From assembly GCA_035653615.1 (NCBI GenBank), contig DASRBN010000012.1:1-64000 (forward strand): a stretch of DNA of 64,000 nucleotides, read 5' to 3'. Under the pieces are notes generated by a model. That model was not told the origin of the DNA. It ran no database searches and saw only the letters and a program-made list of their open reading frames with translations. The position numbers and the translations under genes were made by a program. Positions 36,048 to 44,984 of the stretch are shown here, one piece after another (the stretch's first letter is position 1; the number at the start of each line of letters is the position of its first letter). Source of the stretch: Ktedonobacteraceae bacterium (GTDB taxonomy: Bacteria; Chloroflexota; Ktedonobacteria; Ktedonobacterales; Ktedonobacteraceae).

Positions 36048-38891
36048 CTACTCATAGCGTAACACGTCCAGCGGGCGCACTCGTACCGCGCTCCATGCAA
36101 CGAAAGTAGCCACCAGCATCGTCACCAGTGAGGTTGAGGCGATGATGAGTGTTACCAGCCAGGGACCAATATTCAGGTCGGTGTGGAAGACGAAGCGACT
36201 GAGCGCCGTAATCGCGCCCGTCACCAGCAGCATCGCGACCAGGGAACCGAGCAAACCCACCAGGCCATTCTCGATCAGTACGGTGGCAAGTACCGATTTG
36301 CTGGTATGGCCGACGGACTTGAGGATGCCGATCTCGCGGCGCCGCTCAAGCATTGCCAGCGCGACGGCGTTGGCGATGATGATTAAGCCGGCAATCATAG
36401 CCAGCGACGCAATAGTCGTCAGCATGATGACCAGGTTGTCAAGGATCTGGTTGACGAAGGTATCGATATCGACGACGCTGAGAATGATGGCCGTGGGTAC
36501 GGATTGGTTGAGAGCTTTGCGCAAGGCGGGTACGGCGTTGGGATCAACCTTCAACGAGAAGACTTCCAGCGTGAGCGATTTTCCGAGCTGCAGCGTCACG
36601 GAGTCATCCGCCAGGATGCCCGCGAAATCAGGATTGCTGGTAAGGGTCGAACTATCATAAAAGCCGACCACCTTCAGCACTCGCGTGACGGAGCCATCGG
36701 CGCTCTGCACGACTACGCTATCGCCTAGATGCAAGTTGACAGGTGCCTGTTCGAGTTGGGAATCGAGGATCACATTGTTGGTGCCGGCATCCTGCGCTTC
36801 CAGATTGCGGCCATTTTTCAGTGTAATGTCCGGCAGGTTATTCTTGCCGCCACTCAGGTCGAAGCCCTGGATGCTTGTCAGGTCGCCGACAATATCACCT
36901 TTATCGATCTTATCGGCCTTTGTGACGCTACGAACGATAGTATTGATATCGCGTCCACCGACCAGGACGGGATAAATTTGCGGCACGACCGGATTGACCA
37001 GCGTCTTATCGGCATCAACGCCTTTCAATGTTGCCAGCTGGTTTGTGACCGTTTGCTCCTGTTTGGGAGATACCACGACGAAGACGTTATGGGTGAAGAG
37101 CGTACTCAGCGTGCTATTGACGGAGTCTTTGATGCCCTGCCCCAGGATCAGCACCATGCCAATGGCAAAGACGCCGACAAAGAGCGCGGTTAGCGTAGTC
37201 GTCGTGCGCAATCGCTGCCTGCCGAGGTTACGATAAGCCAGCATCACGGCGGTCTTCCACGAACGCGGCGCGAACAGGATCAGGCCATTGAGGATTGAAG
37301 CAAGCAGGTAAACCAGCGACCCACCTACCAGGATAATTCCAAGACCACCCAGCACAACCAGAACATATGTGCCGAGGAGGCTGTTGCCTGAACGTATCGC
37401 CAGGTTATTCGCGGCCTGTCCCAGGAAGAGCAGAGCAACCAGAATGACTGCGGAAGCTAAAGTGAGACCGAGCGCCACAAGTATCCATAGCAACATACGC
37501 GGGCGAGGGCGCTCATAAACGGGCAGCTTCGAGATGGCCAGCACTAACAGGCCAAAGCCGAGTCCGAGCGCAAAGATTACGCCTGCGCCACCGTAGACCG
37601 CGATGGCCGCCGTTATCAGGTCGCCCAGGATGGTTGAGGCCAGCACGACAAAGAGCAGCGACAATACCACGAGCAGTATAGCGGTCAGGAGCCAGGAGAA
37701 GCGCCTGTTTCCTTCAGGCAGTTCGCGCAACACCGCGAGCGGGCGCACCTGGCTGGCCTGCACAATCGGCAGCAGGCCGAAGATCAACGCGGTTGCCAGC
37801 CCAATAAACAGGCCCGATGCAATCGTCAGGCTGTCTAATACAACCGGCAGGTGAATGAAGAAGGCGTGTTCGACGACGAGGCGCACAAGAAAACTGGCAC
37901 CCACACCGACAAGCGTCCCAAATATTCCGCCCATAATGCCCAACAGGGCAGCTTCCAGTCCAAAGAGCGCATAGAGATCGACCTGGCGATAGCCGGTAGT
38001 CTTGAGCATGGCAATCTCGATCTGGCGACGGCGCAGCAACACCTGGATGGTATTGATGATGCCGATGCCGCCGATGAAGAGCGCCAGCAAACCGACGATG
38101 CGCAAGAAGAGTCTTATCTGATCAACCTGCGACTGGCGCTGCTTCAGCAAATCGTTGGCCGTGATGACATTCGTCGTCGGAAATTGCGCGCTCAACTGCG
38201 CCTTGACCGAATTGATATTCGCCTGGGGAACGGTCATATAAATCGTGCCGTATTGCGTAGGGGGTACAATGCCGTCAGCATTGGGGATAGCGGCCAGGGC
38301 CGTTTGCGAGATGATGACCTGCGGCCCCCGAAAGACGCCATTCTCCTGAATTTCCGCGGCAACCGTAATGGCTACGTAGCGCCCATCCAGCGTCTTCACC
38401 TCATAGACGCTGCCGATATGGGCATTCAGGTCCTTGAAGACGGTCGAACTCATCGCTACATTTCTGCCATGGACAACGCTTTGAATTGTGAGGCTCGTAG
38501 ATGGCGCGATGAAATCTGCCTGGCCAACCAGGGGAAAGTTGCTCGAGACGGCGATAAAGGAAAAGGACTCTTCGCCGCCTGCCGGAAGCGCGATACTTCC
38601 GCCCGGATCATAAGCGGTAGCATAATCGGTGATGCGTCCCTGCTGCTTCAATCTATCGAAAAAGGCCAGGTCTTTCTGACGTAGGGGAGCGAGTTCGGCA
38701 TTGAGGCGAATATCTCCGCCATTCGCCTCGACAATATTGCCAATCAAGGCCGAATTGACGCTGAGGCCGACCAGTTGCAGGGCGACAATAGCCATCACCC
38801 CCACCGCGACACAGAAAATAGCGAGTACCGTGCGCTGTCCGCCGCGCATCAATGAGCGCGTGGCATAGGACCAGTACAGTCCAAGTTTCAT
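36048..38891 (-). CDS. MacB/FtsX-type ABC transporter permease
   Basis: A 947-residue permease with a MacB-like periplasmic domain after the first helix (about 20-270), a first FtsX core of three helices (about 260-390), a middle block of extra helices (about 400-540), a second extracellular domain and a final FtsX core (about 815-940, RRREIGILKSVGHTSKSVLA). Two core domains in one chain let it work as a monomeric permease. Such proteins move lipids, lipoproteins or peptides with a LolD-type ATPase. No ATPase gene is next to it. It is intact, unlike the relative at 26.6 kb. Confidence 0.87.
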   Translation of the reverse strand: MKLGLYWSYATRSLMRGGQRTVLAIFCVAVGVMAIVALQLVGLSVNSALIGNIVEANGGDIRLNAELAPLRQKDLAFFDRLKQQGRITDYATAYDPGGSIALPAGGEESFSFIAVSSNFPLVGQADFIAPSTSLTIQSVVHGRNVAMSSTVFKDLNAHIGSVYEVKTLDGRYVAITVAAEIQENGVFRGPQVIISQTALAAIPNADGIVPPTQYGTIYMTVPQANINSVKAQLSAQFPTTNVITANDLLKQRQSQVDQIRLFLRIVGLLALFIGGIGIINTIQVLLRRRQIEIAMLKTTGYRQVDLYALFGLEAALLGIMGGIFGTLVGVGASFLVRLVVEHAFFIHLPVVLDSLTIASGLFIGLATALIFGLLPIVQASQVRPLAVLRELPEGNRRFSWLLTAILLVVLSLLFVVLASTILGDLITAAIAVYGGAGVIFALGLGFGLLVLAISKLPVYERPRPRMLLWILVALGLTLASAVILVALLFLGQAANNLAIRSGNSLLGTYVLVVLGGLGIILVGGSLVYLLASILNGLILFAPRSWKTAVMLAYRNLGRQRLRTTTTLTALFVGVFAIGMVLILGQGIKDSVNSTLSTLFTHNVFVVVSPKQEQTVTNQLATLKGVDADKTLVNPVVPQIYPVLVGGRDINTIVRSVTKADKIDKGDIVGDLTSIQGFDLSGGKNNLPDITLKNGRNLEAQDAGTNNVILDSQLEQAPVNLHLGDSVVVQSADGSVTRVLKVVGFYDSSTLTSNPDFAGILADDSVTLQLGKSLTLEVFSLKVDPNAVPALRKALNQSVPTAIILSVVDIDTFVNQILDNLVIMLTTIASLAMIAGLIIIANAVALAMLERRREIGILKSVGHTSKSVLATVLIENGLVGLLGSLVAMLLVTGAITALSRFVFHTDLNIGPWLVTLIIASTSLVTMLVATFVAWSAVRVRPLDVLRYE

Positions 38892-39122
38892 AAAAATCTA
38901 TCCTTAAGCTCTTATAGAGAATGTTTTATTTACCGGCAATCAAACAATAGCAATTTGTATGATAGAGGAACAGAGCAAGTTCTGCAATGGTTACAAACCC
39001 CTTTCCTCAAATCTTAACCATATCATAACCGCTTTTCAATTCCGCAGCCCATGGTTTATCCTTATCCTCTACATTAGGCTCTCTGAATGAACCGATGAAA
39101 ACCAATACGGGAGACCGTCATT

Positions 39123-40850
39123 ATGCTGAAAAAGTATCGTAAATATATCGTTTCGCTCATTATACTCGTGGTGGCCTTACCTGGGATATCAGGCACAGGT
39201 CTCATAGTCGCTCACGGCCAGAATAGCAGTCCGAGCGCCGGCACAATTATAACCGGCTCCGCCGAAGCTGTCACATCGTCCCTGGTGTACAGGCACACCA
39301 TCAATATGCGCACCACACCACCAGCTAAATCTACATCATCACATACATCCACTGTCAAAAACAGGCCATTGCTAACGGGTGTCAATGCTTCGACGTATGC
39401 TCAACTCAAAGCAGCAGCGGCACATAATCCATCCGCTCCCGTTGCTACTCATATTCTCCAGAACACCGGAAATATTCTTCCAGATACTCCGCCTACAATT
39501 ACGAAGTTCAACGGCATGGCCGATTCACCGTCAATCTGCCCGCCGATTGGATGCGAACCGCCGGATATGGCAATCGCCGCGTCTACACAGTGGGTCTTCC
39601 AGGGAGTTAATACGGCTTTTGCCGTCTATGACACAAATGGAAACGTACAAAATGGATGGCCAAAGACGAGCCAGGATTTCTTCGGCATCCCCAATCCGGG
39701 CAGTTGCGATCCCAACGGCGCATATGTGACCGACCCACGCGCCTTCTACGACTATGTCGATGGGCGATTCTGGGTAGCTATGCTCCAATTGCAGGGGGGC
39801 TTTGTCGACCGCTGCCCACCACTCTCGCTCTACTGGGTAGGGATCAGCCAGACGAGCGATCCCAATGGCGCCTGGAACATGTATGCGTTCGATATGCTGC
39901 TCGGCACGCAGTACATTGCCGATTACACCCAGTTCGGATTCAACCGCACGTCTGTTTTCTTCTCGGTCAACATGTACAATAAAACCGGTGATAATTTCAA
40001 GTACGCTCAGGTGCTGGCGGCGAACAAGGCGCTCATGGAAGCCGGATCACCTGCCACTGCCAGGGGCTTCAGGAGGCTGAAGGTTGGAACAACTCTGGTA
40101 GATACCGTCCAGCCGGTCGAAACACTGGCAAAAGGCCAACAAGCGCCAGATGCAGAATTATTGATCAGTTCGTTCGATATCAATTCGGGCGGAAGAGAAT
40201 GCAACCAGGGATGCAGCGGGCTGGTTGTATGGTCATTCGCGAACGCGGATGAAAAAAATCAATTACTGACCCAGGTCAGTGTTTCGACACCAGAATATAT
40301 TCTGGCTCCTGAAGCGGATGAACCGGGATGCTCGCAGTGCATCGAAACGCTTGATACGCGTATCACCGGCACGCCCGTCTATCAAAGTGGCTTCATCACC
40401 TTCGCCCTTGAGACGGGGGTGAATAATGGAACGCAGGTTGTGCCGGGCATTTTCTGGGGCGAGGTGCAGCCCACACTCGATCAGAATGGCAAGATCACAG
40501 GAGCCACGCTGCTTCAGGATGGCATTCTTGCATTCCAGGGCGACCAGGCTGCTTCCTTCGGCTGTACGATGATCAATAGAGGCGGCAACGTGCTGATGGT
40601 CTTCGATACCATGAGCAGTTCGCTAAACCCCAGCATCATGTATACCGTGCATAAGAAAAGCGACCAGCCGGGAATGCTGGAGAATCCCAAATTCCTTATA
40701 AAAGGGCTACAACCGACGAATAATGATCGCTGGGGTGATTTCGAGGCCACCTCTTATGATGGCGTGGGCAAGAATCACGTCTGGTTCGCCTCAGAATATG
40801 CCGGTGAGAATCAGGATTGGGCCTCGTATATCGGAGAAGCGCAAATATAG
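39123..40850 (+). CDS. large secreted protein, unknown function
   Basis: A 575-residue protein with a signal peptide (KKYRKYIVSLIILVVALPGISG). A low-complexity Ser/Thr linker to about residue 75 is followed by a globular region. It contains a CPPIGCEPPDMAIAAS segment, several cysteine pairs (CNQGC, CSQC) and aromatic-rich WVGISQTSDPNGAWNMYAF. The repeated W/Y-rich strands suggest a beta-propeller, but this is a guess. No catalytic motif is seen. ATG has GGGAGA 8 bases upstream. It is divergent from the permease gene, with 231 bases between. Confidence 0.55.
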   Translation: MLKKYRKYIVSLIILVVALPGISGTGLIVAHGQNSSPSAGTIITGSAEAVTSSLVYRHTINMRTTPPAKSTSSHTSTVKNRPLLTGVNASTYAQLKAAAAHNPSAPVATHILQNTGNILPDTPPTITKFNGMADSPSICPPIGCEPPDMAIAASTQWVFQGVNTAFAVYDTNGNVQNGWPKTSQDFFGIPNPGSCDPNGAYVTDPRAFYDYVDGRFWVAMLQLQGGFVDRCPPLSLYWVGISQTSDPNGAWNMYAFDMLLGTQYIADYTQFGFNRTSVFFSVNMYNKTGDNFKYAQVLAANKALMEAGSPATARGFRRLKVGTTLVDTVQPVETLAKGQQAPDAELLISSFDINSGGRECNQGCSGLVVWSFANADEKNQLLTQVSVSTPEYILAPEADEPGCSQCIETLDTRITGTPVYQSGFITFALETGVNNGTQVVPGIFWGEVQPTLDQNGKITGATLLQDGILAFQGDQAASFGCTMINRGGNVLMVFDTMSSSLNPSIMYTVHKKSDQPGMLENPKFLIKGLQPTNNDRWGDFEATSYDGVGKNHVWFASEYAGENQDWASYIGEAQI

Positions 40851-40910
40851 GATGTGTGAATGTAAAGATGATGATCAACTTTGACCAAATCATCCGATAA
40901 TGGACGATGG

Positions 40911-40935
40911 GCCCATCACCGATTTATCGGCTTCG
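40911..40935. repeat. family B repeat, degenerate copy
   Basis: GGGCCCATCACCGATTTATC followed by GGC. This matches the CGCCCACCGCCGATTTATCG end of the copy at 61071. Confidence 0.45.
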
Positions 40936-40977
40936 CTGAGTTGCTGAACCATTTTGTTTAACTATATCACCTGGCTG

Positions 40978-41733
40978 CTATGTCCCCTGAGCGGACCACT
41001 GTCCAGGCCGGGCAGAGTACAATACTTGAGTAGTACCCGAAAGATGCCGTACCAGCCTGATGAATTGCTCTATTGTATCGCGCTGACCCTCGAATGCATG
41101 GGTAACGAGCAAGTAAACCAGAGCTGTATGAGGTATATTCTTCATTCCGCCCTGCGCGCTCAACATCACGCGCGCAATGATCTCTGGTGTAAGCACATCT
41201 CCCATAGTAATGCTTGCCACTTTTGCGACCTGCTCGGGCCGGTGCGCAACCTCTGCGCTCAACGGCTGATTGATCGCCCCCGCACTCATCATCAGGAATG
41301 CGACATTTGTTTGAGGGGGTACGACCGGCTCGTGTTCTGCCGGGGCCTTGATCATATGGTGGCGGGCGCCGTCGGCTTCGACGATGACGACATCCGCGCC
41401 GCTTTTCATCAGTAGTTCGTAAGGTTGATCAACCTGCAGCCCGGCTAGTTTGCCCGCGCCGGTGGGACTGGCGGCTACAGTAATTCGTTGATGCTGCTCC
41501 CAGCTAGCACGGATCATTTTGAGCAGGCGGGGTGTTTCCGGTGAGACGATGAGCGTATCGGTTTCGCCTTGCTGTGGAAAGTAGATGTTGGTGGTCGTGG
41601 TGGTAATGACCCGCTTGCCCTGTTGAGCCAGTTCCTGGGCCAGGGTATACATAGTGGTGGTTTTGCCGCCCGCGCCCACGAGGGAGATAAGTGGATGAGC
41701 GGGTAATGTAATGAGATCAGAAAGTAAGGGCAT
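40978..41733 (-). CDS. yqeC: YqeC-like P-loop protein (selenium cofactor gene set)
   Basis: A 251-residue protein with a Walker A motif VGAGGKTTTM (about 19-28), a TTTTTNIYFP segment and an IVEADGARHHMIKAPAEHEP motif. This combination defines YqeC, a putative accessory factor for selenium-dependent molybdenum hydroxylases that occurs with SelD, YqeB and XdhD. No SelD or YqeB is in the window. Its presence 18 kb from the xanthine dehydrogenase supports the view that the enzyme needs a labile selenium cofactor. The start lacks a strong ribosome site. Confidence 0.82.
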   Translation of the reverse strand: MPLLSDLITLPAHPLISLVGAGGKTTTMYTLAQELAQQGKRVITTTTTNIYFPQQGETDTLIVSPETPRLLKMIRASWEQHQRITVAASPTGAGKLAGLQVDQPYELLMKSGADVVIVEADGARHHMIKAPAEHEPVVPPQTNVAFLMMSAGAINQPLSAEVAHRPEQVAKVASITMGDVLTPEIIARVMLSAQGGMKNIPHTALVYLLVTHAFEGQRDTIEQFIRLVRHLSGTTQVLYSARPGQWSAQGT

Positions 41734-41763
41734 GTTATTCGGGCTCTTTTCAGTTGCAGGCTA

Positions 41764-41829
41764 ATCAATCGGCCCCCACGGCTTCGCCGTGGGGGCCGAT
41801 TGATCGTACACACCGCCGATTCATCGGCC
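41764..41829. repeat. family B repeat with perfect hairpin
   Basis: A perfect 19-bp stem with a 3-base loop (41764-41782 with 41786-41804: ATCAATCGGCCCCCACGGC and its complement) followed by the CACCGCCGATTCATCGGCC end. This is the most hairpin-like copy of family B. It could terminate the aldehyde dehydrogenase transcript or be the yqeC leader. Confidence 0.75.
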
Positions 41830-41898
41830 TTGACGGGATTACCACACTAATTCGTTAACCCCATCACCTGGCTCCTACAGGGCTTTTGCCGTGATACA

Positions 41899-43392
41899 TC
41901 AGGCATCGCCAAAGATGGTGTAGTGCCAGCCCTTGCGAGCCTCGCCCGACAGCTCGATCATCACGTGCTTGATCTGCGTATAATCCTCGAAGGCGTACAT
42001 CGACATATCCTTGCCAATGCCACTTTCCTTATAGCCACCATGCGGCATCTCTGAGGTCAGGGGTAGGTGATCGTTGACCCAGACGGTTCCGAATTGCAGC
42101 ACTCTACTGGCGCGCATGGCCTTGTAGATGTCGTTCGTCCAGACCGAAGCCGCCAGGCCGTATACCACGTCGTTGGCTTTCGCCAGCACCTCTTCCTCGG
42201 TACCGAAACGAGCAACTACGACGACAGGGCCAAAGACTTCCTTCTGTATGATCTCGGCATCATTGCGGTCTTCCGCAATTACCGTCGGCTCAAAGAAAAA
42301 TCCCTTTTCCAGGCCCTTGACTGTGGCACGCTTGCCGCCGGTGACGATGTTAGCTCCAGCACGCAATGCGCGCTCGACGAAGCCCTCAACGGTCTCGCGC
42401 TGCGTAGCAGAGATCAATGGACCCATATCGGTTGATTCCTGCGATGGATCGCCGACGCGGATCTGCTTGACCTTGCTCAGAAACGAGTTCAGAAAGCTAT
42501 CGTACACATCGTCCTGGACATAGATGCGCGTGGCAGCCGTACAGTCCTGGCCGCAGTTCACGAAGGCTCCGACGACCGCGCCATGAGCGGCTGCTTCGAG
42601 GTCGGCATCGTTATACACGATGAATGGGGCTTTGCCGCCGAGTTCGAGATGTACATGCTTGATCGTGTCGGCGCCCGCGCGCATGATATGCCTGCCGCTT
42701 TCGGTGCTACCCGTCACGGAAACCATATTGACCTTGCTATGGCCGGCCAGCGCCTGCGCAACGCCGGGGCCGCTGGTAATGATATTGAGGACGCCTGGGG
42801 GTAAGCCCGCTTCCATGGCAAGCTCGCCGAGTTTGAGCGTGGTGAGCGGCGTTTCAACCGACGGTTTGAGGACGACGGTATTGCCGGCAGCCAGGGCCGG
42901 GCCAATCTTCCAGGCCGCCATCATGAACGGATAGTTCCAGGGGGCGAGTGAGGCAACCACGCCGACAGGCTCGCGGCGAATGATGCTGGTATGGCCGCCG
43001 CTGTATTCGCTGGCGGCAACACCGGCAAGGTGGCGCGCGGCACCAGCAAAGAAATGCAGGTTGTCGATGGCAAACGGAATATCGCTATCACGCGCCAGCT
43101 TGATCGGTTTGCCAGCATCCTGCGACTCCAGCTGGGCCAGTTCCAGGGCATGTTCCTCTATCAATGTAGCCAGCTTCTCCAATGTGGTGGCGCGCGCTCC
43201 ATGCGGCAGGCCGGACCAGCGTCCATCATCGAACGCCTCGCGGGCGGCGGCAACTGCGCGTTCCACATCCTCAAGCGTACTCTGAGGAACCTGGGCAATT
43301 GGTTCGCCCGTAGCAGGGCCGATATCGTCAACAGTCTTGCCCGAACTGCTATTGACGAGTTCGCCATTAATAAGCAGTTTGTACTCGGCCAT
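41899..43392 (-). CDS. NAD(P)-dependent aldehyde dehydrogenase (aminobutyraldehyde type)
   Basis: A 497-residue ALDH: aldehyde + NAD(P)+ to acid. N153 (PWNYPF), general base E250 (LELGGKAP) and nucleophile C284 (GQDCTAATR) are present, with the NAD-binding VTGSTESGR loop at about 227. It resembles the gamma-aminobutyraldehyde/betaine aldehyde dehydrogenase group. ATG at 43392 has AAGGAG 8 bases upstream; the longer frame to 43485 covers a family C repeat and is rejected. Downstream of an aminotransferase and a lysine dehydrogenase-like gene, it likely oxidises the semialdehyde they make. Confidence 0.9.
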   Translation of the reverse strand: MAEYKLLINGELVNSSSGKTVDDIGPATGEPIAQVPQSTLEDVERAVAAAREAFDDGRWSGLPHGARATTLEKLATLIEEHALELAQLESQDAGKPIKLARDSDIPFAIDNLHFFAGAARHLAGVAASEYSGGHTSIIRREPVGVVASLAPWNYPFMMAAWKIGPALAAGNTVVLKPSVETPLTTLKLGELAMEAGLPPGVLNIITSGPGVAQALAGHSKVNMVSVTGSTESGRHIMRAGADTIKHVHLELGGKAPFIVYNDADLEAAAHGAVVGAFVNCGQDCTAATRIYVQDDVYDSFLNSFLSKVKQIRVGDPSQESTDMGPLISATQRETVEGFVERALRAGANIVTGGKRATVKGLEKGFFFEPTVIAEDRNDAEIIQKEVFGPVVVVARFGTEEEVLAKANDVVYGLAASVWTNDIYKAMRASRVLQFGTVWVNDHLPLTSEMPHGGYKESGIGKDMSMYAFEDYTQIKHVMIELSGEARKGWHYTIFGDA

Positions 43393-43436
43393 TCGAGATT
43401 CTCCTTTCGGAAAAGTAAATAACGGGTCATTCCGGC

Positions 43437-43466
43437 AAGGACAGGCACAAGGCGCTGTCCCTACAG
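43437..43466. repeat. family C repeat, one arm
   Basis: AAGGACAGGCACAAGGCGCT followed by GTCCCTACAG, in opposite orientation to the copy at 51064. Confidence 0.65.
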
Positions 43467-43602
43467 ACTTCAAATTTCGTGTCAAAATGACAAAATAGAT
43501 ACGAATCTACAAGGCGAAATGATCTACTGCTGCCATTTTATCACGACAATGATATGTAATAAAAACCTTCACCATTTGGTGATTCCCTCGAAGGTGGGCC
43601 GG

Positions 43603-43682
43603 GATTCTTCGTTTCACTCAGAATGACATGCTGGCGCCATGGCATGTCCTCCGGCATGTCATTCTGAGTGAAGCGAAGAATC
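43603..43682. repeat. family A palindrome, full copy
   Basis: Arms at 43603-43630 and 43655-43682 complementary at 27 of 28 positions. The centre holds a second small palindrome, GGCGCCATGGC. It lies between the lysine dehydrogenase-like gene and the aldehyde dehydrogenase gene. Confidence 0.8.
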
Positions 43683-43747
43683 TACCCCGCACCATCCTGA
43701 GATCAATCAGCTCCTCTTATTCCGGGGTATTCTGAACAATCACCAGT

Positions 43748-44917
43748 TCACGAAATCGTCACAGTGCGCGTCTCGGTAACGTGCATGTCGTATTTTGCCA
43801 GTTCGCGGAAGAATGGCGCGGTGGGTACGCATGCCTCGGGGCCGAAACAGCCACGCCGCGTTATTTCACCGTTCGCCAGCATGCGTCCCGCGATGGCGAG
43901 TGGCACGCCGGTATCGAGCGCGCCCGCGCTGATACCCCAGCGCCGGTAGGGCAGGACAACGATTTGATTCGTGATTTCTACAGGTTGCCCATTAGTTTCA
44001 CCATTCGCGACGATGCGCAGCACATCACAATCCTGTGGCTCTACATCCTCGGCAGGGATCATGTCAAGCAACTGCGCCAGCACTTCACGGGGCGAAACCT
44101 TGACGCCCTGCACGGTAATCGGTTCGGCACTACCGAATCCAAGGTCAACCAGGAACTTCAATTTCGTCATGAAGTCGGGCGGGAAGGCGATCTTAAATGA
44201 GACGTGACGGATGCCCTTGTCTCGGAAGGACACCGGGAAGGTCGCGCATTCCGAATGCAGCGAATAGGTGGCAGTCGCACGCCCAATCGGCAAAGGAAAA
44301 ACCATCTCTTCCACCCCGCTCAACGGTTTCTGTGGATACCACTTGCCGTCCTGGAAGACCTGTGGCTCCTTGGTAAATTCATCGAGGATGGTGCGGATAG
44401 AGTAGGGCGCGACCAGGGGCGCCTTTGAAGGCGTCTCGTCGCCACAGCCAAGCTGCACCCGAATGCTGTCGACGCTATCCAGTTGGTCGACGGCGGCGCG
44501 AGCGAGCAGATTGGTGACGCCGGGTGTGCCGCCCATCCCTACAATAGCGGTAATACCCGCCGCTTCGGCTTCCGCGGTCATATCCGTGAGCTTGCGCGTC
44601 ATATGGAAGAGGCCGCCAAGGTCGGCATAATGCACCTTTTCCTGAATGCACGCCCGCAATACAGGCAGGTTGAAGACGTATTCGACTGCGTTCAGCACGG
44701 TATCGGCTCCGTGCAGCAGCTTGCGCAGGCGCTCCTCGTCATTGACATCGATCTGCTTGACCTCGATTTTGCTGCTGGCAAGCGCTGCCGCGACCTCGTG
44801 AGCGCGTTCCTCGTTATAGTCTGCGATAGTAATGTGATCTACGTCGGGAAATTCGGTCAGTGCGCGCACGGCAATACGTCCCATAGCGCCGGCGCCACCA
44901 AGTACAATGATTTGCAT
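43748..44917 (-). CDS. saccharopine dehydrogenase-family protein (lysine 6-dehydrogenase-like)
   Basis: A 389-residue Rossmann-fold dehydrogenase beginning IIVLGGAGAMGR, with IADYNEERA as the second strand and helix and a GMGGTPGVTNLLA motif typical of the Sacchrp_dh_NADP family. The domain order and length match L-lysine 6-dehydrogenase, which makes alpha-aminoadipate semialdehyde and ammonia. Context supports this: an aminotransferase 67 bases upstream and an aldehyde dehydrogenase downstream. Saccharopine reductase activity is the alternative. The start has AGAAAGGG upstream. Confidence 0.8.
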   Translation of the reverse strand: MQIIVLGGAGAMGRIAVRALTEFPDVDHITIADYNEERAHEVAAALASSKIEVKQIDVNDEERLRKLLHGADTVLNAVEYVFNLPVLRACIQEKVHYADLGGLFHMTRKLTDMTAEAEAAGITAIVGMGGTPGVTNLLARAAVDQLDSVDSIRVQLGCGDETPSKAPLVAPYSIRTILDEFTKEPQVFQDGKWYPQKPLSGVEEMVFPLPIGRATATYSLHSECATFPVSFRDKGIRHVSFKIAFPPDFMTKLKFLVDLGFGSAEPITVQGVKVSPREVLAQLLDMIPAEDVEPQDCDVLRIVANGETNGQPVEITNQIVVLPYRRWGISAGALDTGVPLAIAGRMLANGEITRRGCFGPEACVPTAPFFRELAKYDMHVTETRTVTIS

Positions 44918-44950
44918 AAAGCCCTTTCTGTGTGGTGTAAAAGATACACG

Positions 44951-44983
44951 GGCCTGGCATCCGCAAGGAATGCCAGGCTACAC
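44951..44983. repeat. family D palindrome
   Basis: CCTGGCAT (44953-44960) and ATGCCAGG (44970-44977) form a hairpin with the family D centre CCGCAAGG, followed by CTACAC. It ends at the stop codon of the aminotransferase gene. Confidence 0.7.
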
Positions 44984-44984
44984 G

